NCBI RefSeq assembly: GCF_009646095.1
Contig: NZ_CP045725.1
Location: 1,612,001 to 1,676,000 of the forward strand
Source: Raineyella fluvialis
GTDB taxonomy: Bacteria > Actinomycetota > Actinomycetes > Propionibacteriales > Propionibacteriaceae
Length of the DNA stretch: 64,000 nucleotides
Direction of reading: 5' to 3'
Shown: in pieces, positions 35,192 to 45,354 of the stretch
How positions within the stretch are numbered: the first letter of the stretch is position 1
How the letters are laid out: each line of letters opens with the position of its first letter
The notes under the pieces: generated by a model
What the model saw: the letters and a program-made list of their open reading frames with translations, nothing else
What the model was told of the DNA's origin: nothing
The model's database searches: none
Program-made: the position numbers and the translations under genes

Positions 35192-35629
35192 ATGGAAGCC
35201 CTGTCCGTCCACCGTTCGTACGCCCACTACCGGGGCGCCGACATCGCCACCGTCATCCCCAGCCTCCTTGACTGGGACGACACCGGTTACCTCCGCAGCC
35301 TGGATCCGTCCGCCCTCCACGATCGCCTCCATCTCGTCACGGCCGCCCGGGACGGGCTCCTGGTGGGATACCTCGTGGTCGATGCCGCCGGCGGGCTGAT
35401 GCGGATCGTCGACGAGCACCTCGTCGTCGGCGCCGACCCGAGCGGGGAGCTCGCTCGGGATCTGACCGAGTTCGGCGTGGACGTCGCCGCGAGTCCGTGG
35501 GGTGACGTGGAGGTCGCCCGTACGAGCGTGGCGGTACCGCACCTGTTGCGGGACGGCTGGCATCCGCTTGCTGATGGCGCTCGGCGCCCAGGACCCACCA
35601 TCACCATGAGTGGAGCAGGAGCCGCATGA
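35192..35629 (+). CDS. Hypothetical 145-residue protein cotranscribed with mutAB (possibly GNAT-like)
   Basis: ATG 35192 follows GAGGAG at 35181-35186; the frame is open further up, but homologous-looking sequence and the ribosome site favour this start. The stop overlaps mutA as ATGA, so translation is coupled. Segments such as LLVGYLVVDAAGG, MRIVDEHLVVGADP and LLRDGWHPLADG loosely resemble an acetyltransferase-fold core, but I see no convincing acetyl-CoA loop. No signal peptide, membrane segment or metal motif. Its place between a cobalamin riboswitch and AdoCbl-dependent mutase suggests a job in cofactor or mutase handling; this is inference. Confidence 0.75.
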   Translation: MEALSVHRSYAHYRGADIATVIPSLLDWDDTGYLRSLDPSALHDRLHLVTAARDGLLVGYLVVDAAGGLMRIVDEHLVVGADPSGELARDLTEFGVDVAASPWGDVEVARTSVAVPHLLRDGWHPLADGARRPGPTITMSGAGAA

Positions 35630-37536
35630 CAACACCGACAACCCAGTCAACGCGAGACATCCCCCCGGACGTCGGCACCGAGGAGCCACCGGGATTCATC
35701 CTCGCCGGTGACTTCCCGACGCCGACCGAGGCGGACTGGCGGGCAGCCGCCGGCAAGGTGCTCAACCGCAAGCGACCGCCCGAGCGGCAGCTGACCCCCG
35801 ACGAGGCCGTCGGGCGACTGCGCCGCGCGACGGTCGACGACGTCACGATCGATCCCCTCTACACGCGTGAGGGGGTCACCGAGGACCTGGGCTACCCCGG
35901 GGTGATGCCTTTCGTTCGTGGCACGACGGTGCGCCGTGGGCAGATGGACGCCTGGGACGTCCGCGCCCTCCACGAGGATCCCGAGGTGGCCTTCACCCGC
36001 AAGGCCGTCCTGACCGACCTCGAGCGGGGCGTCACCAGCCTGTGGCTGCGCCTCGACCCCGACGCGATCGCCCCCGGCGACCTCGGTGAGGTGCTGGCCG
36101 ACGTACTGCTCGACCTGGCCAAGGTCGAGGTCTCCAGCCGGACCGACCAGGTCGCCGCCGCCGAGGCGCTCCTCTCGCTGGTGGAGGCCAGCGGCAAGGA
36201 CCGCGCCGCGCTGTCGGTCAACCTCGGCCTCGACCCGATCGGCTTCGCCGCCGACCAAGGCGTGGCGGCCGATCTCAGCGGCATGGCGCCGTGGGTCGCC
36301 CGGCTCGAGGGCTACACCCAGTCGCGTCCGTTCGTCGTCGACGCCACCCTCTGGCACAACGCCGGTGCCGGTGACGTCCACGAGGTCGCCTGGGCGCTGG
36401 CGACGGGCCTGGAGTATGTCCGGGCCCTCGTCGAGCAGGGTCTCCCGCTCGACGACGCCTTCGACGCGATGATCTTCCGGGTGACCGCGAGTTGTGACGA
36501 GTTCGCCACCATCGCGCGGCTGCGGGCGCTGCGCCGCTGCTGGGCGCGGATCGGTGAGGTGCTCGGGGTCGCCGAGGATCGTCGCGGTGCCCGCCAGCAC
36601 GCGGTCACCTCCTGGCGGGAACTGACCCGCGACGACCCGTACGTGAACATGCTGCGCGGCACGATCAGCACCTTCTCGGCCGCCGTGGGTGGCGCCGAGG
36701 CGATCACCACCCTGCCGTTCGACACCGCGCGCGGCCTGCCCGGCGAGTTGAGCCGGCGCGTGGCGCGCAACACCCAGATCGTGCTCGCCGAGGAGTCCAA
36801 CATCGGCCGGGTCAACGATCCCGCCGGCGGGACCTGGTACATCGAGTCGCTCACCGACGAGATCGCCGACGCCGCCTGGAGCGCGTTCCAGGAGGTCGAG
36901 GCGGCGGGCGGCATGGTCGCCGCCCTGGCCGACGGGCTGCCCACTCGCATCCTGGCCGACCTCAACGAGAAGCGCCGGCACCTGCTCGCCACCCGGCAGC
37001 GGCCGCTGACCGGCGTCTCGGAGTTCCCGAACACGTCGGAGCCGGCACTCGACGTCCGTCCACGCCCCGAGGCCCCGGCCGGCAACGGTCTGGTGCGCCA
37101 CCGCGATGCCGAGGTCTTCGAGGCCCTGCGCGACCGCACCGGCGACTCGGGTCAGGCGGTGTTCCTGGCGTGCCTGGGGTCCCGCCGCGACTTCGGCGGC
37201 CGGGAGGGCTTCGCCTCGAACCTCTTCCACATCGCCGGACTGGCCACCCCCTCCTGCGAGGGTGGCAGCACCGACGAGGTCGTCGCCGCCTGGCGCGCCA
37301 CCGGCACCCCGGTGGCGGTGCTCTGCTCCTCCGCAACGGTCTACGCGGAGCAGGGTCTCGAGGTCGCTGCCGCCCTTAAGGAGGCCGGTGCCCGCACCCT
37401 GCTCCTGGCCGGATCCCTGAAGGAACTCGGTGACCCGGCGCGCGCCTCGGCCCTCATCGACGGGACGATCGCCCTCGGTGTCGACGTCGTCGAGGTCCTC
37501 ACCACCACGCTCGACACGCTAGGAGTCGCCCGATGA
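35626..37536 (+). CDS. mutA: Methylmalonyl-CoA mutase small (beta) subunit
   Basis: 636 residues, the non-catalytic partner of MutB. It has the mutase barrel ([57 protein letters not shown]) and a degenerate cobalamin-like C-terminal domain ([20 protein letters not shown]) without the DxHxxG cobalt-binding motif. It overlaps the 145-residue protein gene and mutB by 4 bases each. Together they interconvert succinyl-CoA and methylmalonyl-CoA, central to propionate formation or use. Confidence 0.95.
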   Translation: MTTPTTQSTRDIPPDVGTEEPPGFILAGDFPTPTEADWRAAAGKVLNRKRPPERQLTPDEAVGRLRRATVDDVTIDPLYTREGVTEDLGYPGVMPFVRGTTVRRGQMDAWDVRALHEDPEVAFTRKAVLTDLERGVTSLWLRLDPDAIAPGDLGEVLADVLLDLAKVEVSSRTDQVAAAEALLSLVEASGKDRAALSVNLGLDPIGFAADQGVAADLSGMAPWVARLEGYTQSRPFVVDATLWHNAGAGDVHEVAWALATGLEYVRALVEQGLPLDDAFDAMIFRVTASCDEFATIARLRALRRCWARIGEVLGVAEDRRGARQHAVTSWRELTRDDPYVNMLRGTISTFSAAVGGAEAITTLPFDTARGLPGELSRRVARNTQIVLAEESNIGRVNDPAGGTWYIESLTDEIADAAWSAFQEVEAAGGMVAALADGLPTRILADLNEKRRHLLATRQRPLTGVSEFPNTSEPALDVRPRPEAPAGNGLVRHRDAEVFEALRDRTGDSGQAVFLACLGSRRDFGGREGFASNLFHIAGLATPSCEGGSTDEVVAAWRATGTPVAVLCSSATVYAEQGLEVAAALKEAGARTLLLAGSLKELGDPARASALIDGTIALGVDVVEVLTTTLDTLGVAR

Positions 37537-39749
37537 GCGCAATGCCGCGATTCGACTCGATACCCCTCGGCGGCCGCGACGTCCCCGCTGACGCCCGCGC
37601 CCGTTTCGAGGCCCTGCTGGCCGCCGGCCCCACCGAGGAGTGGGAGACGCCGGAGCAGATCCCGGTGCAGCACGTCTACGGACCCGAGGCGTACGAGGGG
37701 CTGGACTTCCTCGACACCCGTCCGGGCATCCCGCCGTACCTGCGGGGTCCGTACGCCACGATGTACACCAACCAGCCGTGGACGATCCGGCAGTATGCCG
37801 GCTTCTCCACCGCCGAGGAGTCCAACGCCTTCTACCGGCGCAACCTGGCCGCGGGCCAGAAGGGCCTCTCGATCGCGTTCGACCTGGCCACGCACCGCGG
37901 CTACGACTCGGACCACCCGCGCGTCGCCGGTGACGTCGGGATGGCAGGTGTGGCGGTGGACTCCATCCTCGACATGCGCCAACTGTTCGACGGCATCCCG
38001 CTGGACCGGATGAGCGTGTCGATGACGATGAACGGTGCGGTGCTGCCCGTCCTGGCGCTGTACGTGGTGGCGGCCGAGGAGCAGGGGGTGAAGCCGGAAC
38101 AGCTCGCGGGGACCATCCAGAACGACATCCTCAAGGAGTTCATGGTCCGCAACACCTACATCTACCCGCCGGCCCCCAGCATGCGGATCATCTCGGACAT
38201 CTTCGCCTTCACCAGCGCGAACATGCCCAAGTTCAACTCGATCTCCATCTCGGGCTACCACATGCAGGAGGCCGGGGCGACGGCCGACATCGAGATGGCC
38301 TACACCCTGGCCGACGGTGTCGACTACATCCGCGCCGGTGAGTCCGTCGGGCTGAAGGTCGACCAGTTCGCCCCCCGCCTGTCGTTCTTCTGGGCGATCG
38401 GGATGAACTTCTTCATGGAGGTCGCCAAGATGCGGGCCGCGCGCCTGCTCTGGGCCCGCCTCGTGCGGCAGTTCGACCCGAAGAACCCGAAGTCGATGAG
38501 CCTGCGGACGCACTCGCAGACCTCGGGGTGGTCGCTGACCGCCCAGGACGTCCACAACAACGTCATCCGGACGTGCGTCGAGGCGATGGCGGCGACCCAG
38601 GGGCACACCCAGTCGCTGCACACCAACGCCCTCGACGAGGCCATCGCCCTGCCGACGGACTTCAGCGCCCGGATCGCCCGCAACACCCAGCTGTTCCTGC
38701 AGCAGGAGTCGGGCACCTGCCGGGTCGTGGACCCGTGGGGAGGATCGGCGTACGTCGAGAAGCTCACCCACGACCTGGCCCGCCGGGCGTGGACGCTGAT
38801 CGACGAGGTCGAGCAGGCCGGCGGCATGACCAAGGCCATCGAGGCCGGCATCCCCAAGATGCGCATCGAGGAGGCGGCCGCCCGCACCCAGGCGCGGATC
38901 GACTCCGGCCGCCAGCCGGTGATCGGCGTCAACACCTACCAGCTCGATCACGAGGCGCCTCTCGAGGTGCTGAAGATCGACAACAAGCAGGTGCGTGCCG
39001 CCCAGATCGCCAAGCTGGAGCAGCTGCGCGCCGGCCGTGACGAGGCCGCCTGCCAGGCGGCCCTGGAGCGGCTCACCTGGGCCGCGGCCAATCCCGACCC
39101 GACCGATCCCGAGCGCAACCTGCTCAAGCTGGGCATCGACGCGGCCCGGGCCCAGGCCTCGGTCGGTGAGATGTCGATGGCCCTGGAGCAGGTCTTCGGT
39201 CGCTACACCGCCCAGATCCGTACGATCAGCGGTGTGTACTCCAAGGAAGCCGCCGGATCCCCGGCGATGGGCACGGCCCGGGAGATGGTCGAGGCCTTCA
39301 TCGAGGCGGAGGGCCGACGGCCGCGCATCATGGTCGCCAAGATGGGCCAGGACGGCCACGACCGAGGGCAGAAGGTGATCGCCACGGCCTATGCCGACCT
39401 CGGCTTCGACGTGGACGTCGGCCCGCTCTTCCAGACCCCCGAGGAGGCGGCCCGCCAGGCCGTCGAAGCCGATGTGCACGTCATCGGCGTCTCCTCGCTG
39501 GCCGCCGGCCACCTGACCCTGGTGCCGGCGCTCCGCGAGGAGCTCGAGCGGCTGGGACGGCCCGACATCATGATCGTCGTCGGCGGGGTGATCCCCGAGC
39601 AGGACTTCGAGGAGCTCCGCGCCGCCGGCGCTTCGGCGATCTACCCGCCGGGCACGATCATCCCGGAGGCCGCGGTGGACCTGCTGACCGAGCTGCGCGC
39701 CCGGCTCGAGGCGACGGAGGACCGGCCGGTCGATGCCCAGACCGATTGA
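37533..39749 (+). CDS. mutB: Methylmalonyl-CoA mutase large (alpha) subunit, AdoCbl-dependent
   Basis: 738 residues. The substrate barrel contains [20 protein letters not shown] and [20 protein letters not shown]. The C-terminal cobalamin domain has [20 protein letters not shown] with His609 as the lower cobalt ligand, close to His610 in the Propionibacterium enzyme, followed by SSLAAGH and [11 protein letters not shown] 37533 overlaps mutA. It carries out the radical rearrangement of methylmalonyl-CoA to succinyl-CoA. meaB follows with a 17-base overlap. Confidence 0.96.
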   Translation: MSAMPRFDSIPLGGRDVPADARARFEALLAAGPTEEWETPEQIPVQHVYGPEAYEGLDFLDTRPGIPPYLRGPYATMYTNQPWTIRQYAGFSTAEESNAFYRRNLAAGQKGLSIAFDLATHRGYDSDHPRVAGDVGMAGVAVDSILDMRQLFDGIPLDRMSVSMTMNGAVLPVLALYVVAAEEQGVKPEQLAGTIQNDILKEFMVRNTYIYPPAPSMRIISDIFAFTSANMPKFNSISISGYHMQEAGATADIEMAYTLADGVDYIRAGESVGLKVDQFAPRLSFFWAIGMNFFMEVAKMRAARLLWARLVRQFDPKNPKSMSLRTHSQTSGWSLTAQDVHNNVIRTCVEAMAATQGHTQSLHTNALDEAIALPTDFSARIARNTQLFLQQESGTCRVVDPWGGSAYVEKLTHDLARRAWTLIDEVEQAGGMTKAIEAGIPKMRIEEAAARTQARIDSGRQPVIGVNTYQLDHEAPLEVLKIDNKQVRAAQIAKLEQLRAGRDEAACQAALERLTWAAANPDPTDPERNLLKLGIDAARAQASVGEMSMALEQVFGRYTAQIRTISGVYSKEAAGSPAMGTAREMVEAFIEAEGRRPRIMVAKMGQDGHDRGQKVIATAYADLGFDVDVGPLFQTPEEAARQAVEADVHVIGVSSLAAGHLTLVPALREELERLGRPDIMIVVGGVIPEQDFEELRAAGASAIYPPGTIIPEAAVDLLTELRARLEATEDRPVDAQTD

Positions 39750-40749
39750 TGTGATGGCCCTCGCCGACGGTGTTCGGCGAGGGTCGCCCTCCGCGGTGCC
39801 GCGGGCCATCACCCTGGTGGAGTCCCAGCATCCCGCCCACCGCACCGCGGCCCGTCGGCTGCTCACCGAGATCGCCCCGCTGACGGGGCGGTCGGTGCGG
39901 GTGGGGATCTCCGGCGTGCCGGGGGCGGGGAAGTCCACCTTCATCGACGCCATGGGAACCCGGCTGATCGAGCGCGGGCACCGGGTCGCGGTCCTGGCGG
40001 TCGATCCGTCCAGCACCAGGACCGGCGGGTCCGTCCTGGGGGACCGCACCCGGATGGCGCGGCTCACCGCGTCCGATCGGGCGTACGTCCGGCCGTCCCC
40101 CTCCGGGGGGCATCTGGGCGGGGTGGCCCGGGCCACCCGCGAGGCGATGATGGTCGTCGAGGCGGCCGGTTACGACATCGTCATCGTGGAGACGGTCGGG
40201 GTCGGCCAGTCCGAGGTGGCGGTGGCCGGCATGGTCGACACCTTCCTCCTGATCGCGCTCACCGGTGCCGGGGACCAGCTGCAGGGCATCAAGCGCGGCA
40301 TCCTCGAGCTTGCCGACCTGATCGCCGTCAACAAGGCCGACGGGGACAACGTGACCGAGGCCCGGGTCACCGCCCGGGAGTTGTCGATCGCGATGAAGCT
40401 GATCTCGTCCGATCCCGACTCCCGCCGCTCACCCGTGCTCACCTGCAGCGCGTACACCGGCGACGGTCTGGACGAGGTGTGGCAGGAGGTCCTGGCGCAC
40501 CGCCAGTGGGTCGAGGAGACCGTCGGTCTCGACGCCTTCCGGTCGGCCCAGCAGGTCGACTGGATGTGGGCGCAGGTCGAGTCGGCCCTGCTGGGGGCCG
40601 TCCACGCGGACCCCACCGTCCGCGAGGAATCGACGGCCGTCGCTGCGGCCGTGCGCGCCGGCGAGCTGTCGGCCCTGGAGGCCTCGGGAAGGATCCTGGC
40701 GGCGTACGCCCGGGCCGTCCCGCGGCTGGACTGGGCCGCGGACGACTGA
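39733..40749 (+). CDS. meaB: MeaB-type GTPase, methylmalonyl-CoA mutase chaperone
   Basis: 338 residues of the G3E SIMIBI GTPases. P-loop [17 protein letters not shown] near residue 60; [20 protein letters not shown] (switch), ETVGVGQSE and VNKADGD (base recognition) follow. MeaB gates AdoCbl loading and protects the mutase from inactivation. It overlaps mutB by 17 bases, so it is coupled. The C-terminal dimerisation helices are intact. It ends 12 bases before the convergent cbiO stop. Confidence 0.93.
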   Translation: MPRPIDVMALADGVRRGSPSAVPRAITLVESQHPAHRTAARRLLTEIAPLTGRSVRVGISGVPGAGKSTFIDAMGTRLIERGHRVAVLAVDPSSTRTGGSVLGDRTRMARLTASDRAYVRPSPSGGHLGGVARATREAMMVVEAAGYDIVIVETVGVGQSEVAVAGMVDTFLLIALTGAGDQLQGIKRGILELADLIAVNKADGDNVTEARVTARELSIAMKLISSDPDSRRSPVLTCSAYTGDGLDEVWQEVLAHRQWVEETVGLDAFRSAQQVDWMWAQVESALLGAVHADPTVREESTAVAAAVRAGELSALEASGRILAAYARAVPRLDWAADD

Positions 40750-40761
40750 CCCGTCGGGGGC

Positions 40762-41565
40762 TCAGGGCCTCGCCAGCAGTCTGGTGACGTCCTCGAGCCC
40801 CCGCGGCCGCTCCGCCCAGCCGAGGCGGGCGGCCAGCTCCAGCGGCCAGGGCGTGCGCAGGTGGGCGGCCGCGACCAGCACCGGGTCGCCCAGCAGGTCC
40901 GCGACGGGACCCTGCCGGGTACGTCCGCCGGTGACGACGACGGCCGACGTGCCCCAGGCGAGCGCCAGATCGACGTCGTGGGTCGCCATGGTGACCGTCG
41001 TCCCGTGCGCCTCCAGCCGCGCGATCGCGGTGAGCATGTCCTCGACGCCGTCAGGGTCGAGACCCGCCGTCGGCTCGTCGAGCAGCAGGTGGGACGGTCG
41101 CATCGCGACGGCCCCGGCGACCGCCACCCGCTTCTTCTCTCCGTACGAGAGCTGGTGGGTGGCCCGCTCGCTCAGGTGCGAGACCCCGAGCAGGTCGAGG
41201 GCCTCGACGACCCGGTCGCGCGCCTCGTCCTCGGACAGCCCGAGGTTGAGCGGCCCGAACGACACGTCCTGCGTCACGTCGGCGCTGAACAGCTGGTCGT
41301 CGGGATCCTGCAGCACCAGTTGCACGCGGCGGCGATGGTCGCTCAGTCCGTGCCGGCTGTGCTGCAGCGGGACACCGTCGATCGACACCACCCCTCCGGT
41401 CGGCACGATGGCACCCGACAGACAGCCCAGCAGCGTCGTCTTGCCCGACCCGTTGGCGCCCAGCAGGACCGTACGCTCACCGGCCGTCAGGCTCACCGAC
41501 ACCTCGTCCAACACCGTGCCTCGGGACGGATAGCCAGCGGAGAGGCCTTCAGCCTGCAGGGTCAT
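40762..41565 (-). CDS. cbiO: Cobalt ECF transporter ATPase
   Basis: 267-residue ABC ATPase. Walker A is [19 protein letters not shown], the Q-loop [20 protein letters not shown] is typical of ECF ATPases, the signature is [16 protein letters not shown], and Walker B is [15 protein letters not shown]; the switch His is in [12 protein letters not shown] 41565 overlaps the cbiQ stop as ATGA. It energises CbiMNQ for cobalt uptake. The last gene of the unit; codons open beyond the ATG are cbiQ sequence in another frame. Confidence 0.93.
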   Translation of the reverse strand: MTLQAEGLSAGYPSRGTVLDEVSVSLTAGERTVLLGANGSGKTTLLGCLSGAIVPTGGVVSIDGVPLQHSRHGLSDHRRRVQLVLQDPDDQLFSADVTQDVSFGPLNLGLSEDEARDRVVEALDLLGVSHLSERATHQLSYGEKKRVAVAGAVAMRPSHLLLDEPTAGLDPDGVEDMLTAIARLEAHGTTVTMATHDVDLALAWGTSAVVVTGGRTRQGPVADLLGDPVLVAAAHLRTPWPLELAARLGWAERPRGLEDVTRLLARP

Positions 41566-42341
41566 GCCAGTACTCCGAATCCGTGGGTGCCGAGGGCGGC
41601 GAGCACCAGCAGCCACGCGCAGGTGGCGGCCAGGAACGCCGGGGTGTGGGGTCGTACGTGGCGCAGGGTCCGCAGGTCGTCGGTGTAGCCGCGTCCGGCG
41701 AGCCCGCGCTCCAGCCGGCGGGACCGTTCCCAGGCGCGGACCAGCACCCCGGCCGCGAGCGCGCCGAACGAACGCAGGGATCGCCGCAGGCCGACGTAGC
41801 CCAGCCGGGCCGCCTGGGCGCTGCGGATCGTCACGGCCGACTCCCACAGCACGAAGAGCAGCCGGTACATCAGCGCGGCGATGTCCATCGCCGGCCCCGG
41901 GATGCCGACGCGCCGCCCGGCGTCGACGAGGTCGACCATCGGCGTGGAGACGGCGAGCAGGACAACGGCGCACGCGCCCGCCACGCTGCGGCCCAGGACC
42001 GTCGCGGCGCGCGCCACGGACTCCGCCGTGATCGCCAGCGGCCCCCACGCCCACCAGATCGTCGACCCGGGATGCACCGGGCCGACCTCCAGCGCGATGG
42101 AGAGCACGCCCGTGACCACAAAGGCCAGCGGCAGGGTCAGCGCCGCGAGCCAGAGCCGCCACCCGACCCTGGCGAACCGGATCGCCGCCACGCTCAGCCC
42201 CAGCACCACCAAGGGCGTGACCGGCCAGGCCGGCACCACCAGGTCCAGCAGGAGTGTCCCGGCGACGAGGAACGTCTTGTCCGCGACGGCGATCCGCCGC
42301 CAGGGGCTGCCCCAGGCCGCGGCGTCGAGTGAGAAGGCCAC
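41562..42341 (-). CDS. cbiQ: Cobalt ECF transporter T component
   Basis: 259-residue membrane protein with five to six spans and the two coupling-helix motifs of T components: [20 protein letters not shown] and [18 protein letters not shown] (the A-R-G type motifs that dock on the ATPase). The start is GTG 42341. It joins CbiM/CbiN to CbiO. Six bases separate it from cbiN. Confidence 0.9.
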   Translation of the reverse strand: MAFSLDAAAWGSPWRRIAVADKTFLVAGTLLLDLVVPAWPVTPLVVLGLSVAAIRFARVGWRLWLAALTLPLAFVVTGVLSIALEVGPVHPGSTIWWAWGPLAITAESVARAATVLGRSVAGACAVVLLAVSTPMVDLVDAGRRVGIPGPAMDIAALMYRLLFVLWESAVTIRSAQAARLGYVGLRRSLRSFGALAAGVLVRAWERSRRLERGLAGRGYTDDLRTLRHVRPHTPAFLAATCAWLLVLAALGTHGFGVLA

Positions 42342-42347
42342 CGGTGC

Positions 42348-42713
42348 TCAGCCCTCGCGGGACTCGGCGGCGGGCCCGGCGGCGGACTCGGCGTCAGGCC
42401 GCCCCTCGCGCAGCCGCCGGATCTCCCGCCGCGACTGCAGCCGGCCGATCGCCCAGCCCAGGACCGCTCCGCCCAACGCCGCCTGGGCGGCGAACAGCCC
42501 GGACTCGATCTCCGCGCTGCCGACCCGGAAGACCGGCTGGAACCAGGGCGTCACGCCGTTGCCGGCCAGGGCGGTGACGGCCGCGGAGTCGGTCCCGCCG
42601 AACTGGGCCCCTGGTGCCATCGCCCGGGCGATGGTGAACGTAGCCACCAGCAGCACGACGATCACCCCGACCAGGGTCCAGGTCACCCATGCCCGCTGCC
42701 GTCGCTCAGGCAC
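42348..42713 (-). CDS. cbiN: Cobalt transport protein CbiN
   Basis: 121 residues with two transmembrane helices ([19 protein letters not shown] and an Ala/Leu-rich one, [16 protein letters not shown]) flanking an extracytoplasmic loop that includes [13 protein letters not shown]. This is the CbiN plan, where the loop inserts cobalt into CbiM. It has a longer basic C-terminal tail than usual. GTG 42713 overlaps the cbiM stop by 8 bases. Assigned partly by position; sequence in this family is weakly conserved. Confidence 0.82.
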   Translation of the reverse strand: MPERRQRAWVTWTLVGVIVVLLVATFTIARAMAPGAQFGGTDSAAVTALAGNGVTPWFQPVFRVGSAEIESGLFAAQAALGGAVLGWAIGRLQSRREIRRLREGRPDAESAAGPAAESREG

Positions 42714-43404
42714 GGACGCCGCCCTCGGCCTCGGCGGGCTGCGCCGGGTGGGGCATGATGCCCAGGCCGGCGAGTTCGGGACCGGCGATGGAGCGCAGGA
42801 CCCGGAAGAGGACGACGCCGACCAGCCCCTCGATCACCGCCAGCGGGATCTGGGTGAGCGCGAAGATGGTGGCGAACTTCGCGAAGGCCGCGCCGAACGT
42901 CGGGTCGGGGTAGGCCAGCGCCAACTGGCCCGAGGTGACGACGTACGTGGCCAGGTCGGCGAGCGCCATCGCCACGAACACCTGGACCTCCAGCGGTGTC
43001 CGCAGCCGGCGGAGCACGACGTACGCCGCGTAGCCGACCCAGGGACCGGCGATGGCCATCGAGAAGACGTTCGCGCCCAGCGTGGTCAACCCGCCGTGGG
43101 CGAGCAGCAGCGCCTGGAAGACCAGCACCACCGTGCCGAGGAAGGCCATCACGGGTGGCCGGAAGAGGATCGCCCCGGCCCCGGTGCCCGTGGGATGCGA
43201 CGAGGAGCCGGTGACCGAGGGCATCTTCAGCGCCGAGAGGATGAAGGTGAAGGCGCCGGCGGCGGCCAGCAGCACCCGGTTCTCCGGGTGTTCGCGGACC
43301 TGCCGGACGGTGGCACGGACCCCCTGCACGACGAACGGTGCGGAGGCGACGGCCCAGCCGACGCAGTGGGAAACGGGGAGGAACCCCTCAGCGATGTGCA
43401 CCAT
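42706..43404 (-). CDS. cbiM: Cobalt ECF transporter substrate-binding subunit
   Basis: 232 residues. The N terminus [20 protein letters not shown] supplies the Met-x-His metal ligands of CbiM (normally MHIxEG; here a Val is inserted after Met1, unless an initiator at position 2 is used). [20 protein letters not shown] is the conserved His-containing core motif, and [19 protein letters not shown] another. Seven or so membrane spans. First gene after the riboswitch at 43440-43535, with GGAAGGA before the ATG. Specific for Co(II) rather than nickel because of that riboswitch. Confidence 0.92.
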   Translation of the reverse strand: MVHIAEGFLPVSHCVGWAVASAPFVVQGVRATVRQVREHPENRVLLAAAGAFTFILSALKMPSVTGSSSHPTGTGAGAILFRPPVMAFLGTVVLVFQALLLAHGGLTTLGANVFSMAIAGPWVGYAAYVVLRRLRTPLEVQVFVAMALADLATYVVTSGQLALAYPDPTFGAAFAKFATIFALTQIPLAVIEGLVGVVLFRVLRSIAGPELAGLGIMPHPAQPAEAEGGVRA

Positions 43405-43439
43405 GTGTCCTTCCGGGATGACGCGTCCCGATCGTGGCC

Positions 43440-43535
43440 TGCCCTCGGGATGAGTTCCTGACTTGACTCACAGTGGCGCGACCGCGCCGGATTTCCACCG
43501 GCTTCCTCGAGTCCCGAGTGTTGTGGACCACATAG
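43440..43535 (-). promoter_or_regulatory. Cobalamin riboswitch upstream of cbiMNQO
   Basis: On the minus strand: CCGGTGGAAATCCGG (43501-43487), GCGCCACTGTGAGTC and AGTCAGGAACTCATCCC. A small hairpin (CGGGA/TCCCG arms) lies just before the GGAAGGA site and could hide it. Expected to lower cobalt import when cobalamin is plentiful. Fills most of the 153-base gap before cbiM. Confidence 0.85.
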
Positions 43536-43557
43536 TAACCCGCTGACGCGGCGTCGC

Positions 43558-44484
43558 TCACTCCGGGTCGGTGACGTCGATGACCGTCGCTCCGAGGACC
43601 GCCACCAGGTCCTCGGCCGCCAGCACGAAGGCGGTCCCGTGGTCCCCACCGCCGATCGACACCTCGCGGCCGGGCGGGTCGACGAGCGTACGGTCCGCGT
43701 AGACAGGCCAGGCGTGGGTGGCGCCGAACGGGGTGATGGTGCCCCGCTCGTAGCCGGTGACCTCCCGGGCCTCCTCGGCACCGGGCATGGTCAGCCGGTT
43801 CACACCGAGCGCGGCGCGCACCTTCTTCCAGGAGACCTTGCGGCCGCCCGGGACGAGCAGGAAGAAGTAGTCCTCCGCCGCCCGGCGCACCACCAGGGTC
43901 TTGGTCAGGTCCGAGGGCGGCACGCCGATCGCGGCAGCATGCTCCTCGAGGCTGGTGCTCGGCAGGTGCGTCCGGACGCGATGCGACGCGCCGGTCCGCT
44001 CGAGGGCGGCGAGGGCGCGGTCGGCGCCGGGCAGCGGGGGTTCGGTCACGGTCCCAGCATGCCCGGCCGGCGTCCCCGGGTGAAGCCAGACCTCGTCACC
44101 GCGCAGTTCCACCCGGTGCGTACGGGCGGACACGGTTGCCGGCAGGGACAACGCCTCCCCGGTGACCAGGGAGAAGCGGGCCTCGTGCACCGGGCACTCG
44201 ACCCAGCCGTCCTCGATCCAGCCGTCGGCGAGCGAGGCGTACCGGTGGGTGCAGGCGTCGTCGAGGGCGTAGAGGCGACCCGCGCTGCGGAAGACGGCGA
44301 TGTCGGCGCCGGTGCCGTTGACGCCGCCGGGGACGACGATCGCCGCGCCGTCCGCGAGGTCACCGACGGTGCCGACGCGCAGCGGCGGCAGCGGAACGGC
44401 GGGTGGCGGACCGTTGTCGGGACGCGACGACGCCCGGCGCAGCCATCGCCGCAGCGATGACCCGCGCCGGGCGCCCCGTGTCAT
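43558..44484 (-). CDS. Rieske ferredoxin fused to a YbaK/ProX-type aminoacyl-tRNA deacylase domain (fusion may be a frameshift product)
   Basis: 308 residues. Residues ~35-140 are a BphF-like Rieske ferredoxin with cluster ligands in CTHRYASLADGWIE and CPVHEARFSL. From ~150 (LPGADRALAALERTGASHRV) a YbaK domain begins, with TLVVRRAAEDYFFLLVPG and the conserved lysine segment GGRKVSWKKVRAALG; such domains hydrolyse mischarged tRNA. Removing one G near 44060-44075 would end the ferredoxin with GMLGP at 44046 and let the deacylase start at GTG 44049 with a GTGA overlap, the usual arrangement in this genome. So this is either a true fusion or two genes joined by an indel. Confidence 0.72.
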   Translation of the reverse strand: MTRGARRGSSLRRWLRRASSRPDNGPPPAVPLPPLRVGTVGDLADGAAIVVPGGVNGTGADIAVFRSAGRLYALDDACTHRYASLADGWIEDGWVECPVHEARFSLVTGEALSLPATVSARTHRVELRGDEVWLHPGTPAGHAGTVTEPPLPGADRALAALERTGASHRVRTHLPSTSLEEHAAAIGVPPSDLTKTLVVRRAAEDYFFLLVPGGRKVSWKKVRAALGVNRLTMPGAEEAREVTGYERGTITPFGATHAWPVYADRTLVDPPGREVSIGGGDHGTAFVLAAEDLVAVLGATVIDVTDPE

Positions 44485-44487
44485 GAC

Positions 44488-45324
44488 TCAGTTGTTGGTG
44501 ATGAACTCGTCGACGAGGCGGTTGAACTCGGCGGCGTGCTCGATCTGCAGCCAGTGGCCGCACCGGTTGATCAGCACCAGGCGGCTGTTCGGGATCAGCG
44601 AGACGAGGCGCAGGCTGTGCTCGAAGTGCACCACCCGGTCGTCGCGACCGTGGAAGAGCAGCGCCGGCGCCTGGATCGTACGGACCTTGGCCTGGTCCAG
44701 CTCGACCACGGCACGGTTGCCGATGGCGTCGAGGAAGTTCTTGTTGTGCTCCGGCTGCGCGGCGACCATGTCGGCGCGGCCCTGAATCAGGTCGTCCGTG
44801 GCGAAGGAGTTGTCGAACGTCATGACGTTGACCAGTTCCTTCATCACCGCGAAGGACGGCTCGCGGTAGCCGCGCTGCAGGATCTTGATGCCCTCGCTCA
44901 GCCCGCCGGGGCCGAAGAGCGTGGTCGAGCCGGAGGACGACCCCATGGTGATCAGCCGGTTGACCCGCTCGGGGTACTCGTAGCCGAAGCGGATCGTCGA
45001 GCCGCCGCCCATCGAGTTGCCGATCAGGGTGGCCTTCTCGAGGCCGAGCTCGTCCATCAGGTCGGCGACGGCCTTGGGGTGGTTGCGCTCCTGCCAGGTG
45101 ACGGGATCCGACTCGCCCCAGCCGGGCATGTCCGCGGCGATGACGTGGTACTTCTCGGCGAAGGCCGGGATGTTGTTCGAGAAGTTGGTCCAGCCGGTCG
45201 CGCCGGGGCCTGAGCCGTGCAGCAGGATCAGGGCCTCACCGTCGGCCGGTCCGGCCTCGTTGAGGTGGATCCGCCCGGAGGCGGTGTCCACGAACCGGCT
45301 GGTGTTCTCGTACGTCAACTCCAT
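44488..45324 (-). CDS. Meta-cleavage product (C-C bond) hydrolase, BphD/MhpC/CmtE family
   Basis: 278-residue alpha/beta hydrolase. Oxyanion loop LLHGSGPGATGWTNF, nucleophile Ser in LIGNSMGGGSTIRFG, acid in LLFHGRDDRVVHFEH and His in RCGHWLQIEHA; G-N-S-M-G-G is the signature of hydrolases for aromatic ring-fission products. It would split the HOPDA-like product into 2-hydroxypenta-2,4-dienoate and a carboxylic acid. Part of the minus-strand catabolic operon; GAAGAGGA precedes the ATG. The lower-pathway hydratase, aldolase and dehydrogenase are not in the window. Confidence 0.88.
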   Translation of the reverse strand: MELTYENTSRFVDTASGRIHLNEAGPADGEALILLHGSGPGATGWTNFSNNIPAFAEKYHVIAADMPGWGESDPVTWQERNHPKAVADLMDELGLEKATLIGNSMGGGSTIRFGYEYPERVNRLITMGSSSGSTTLFGPGGLSEGIKILQRGYREPSFAVMKELVNVMTFDNSFATDDLIQGRADMVAAQPEHNKNFLDAIGNRAVVELDQAKVRTIQAPALLFHGRDDRVVHFEHSLRLVSLIPNSRLVLINRCGHWLQIEHAAEFNRLVDEFITNN

Positions 45325-45354
45325 GGAAATGTCCTCTTCTTCGTGGCAAAGGGC

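Noticed and set aside
37341-40136. 931-codon open frame on the minus strand opposite mutB and meaB
   Set aside because: Antisense shadow of strongly conserved mutB/meaB; no recognisable domain.
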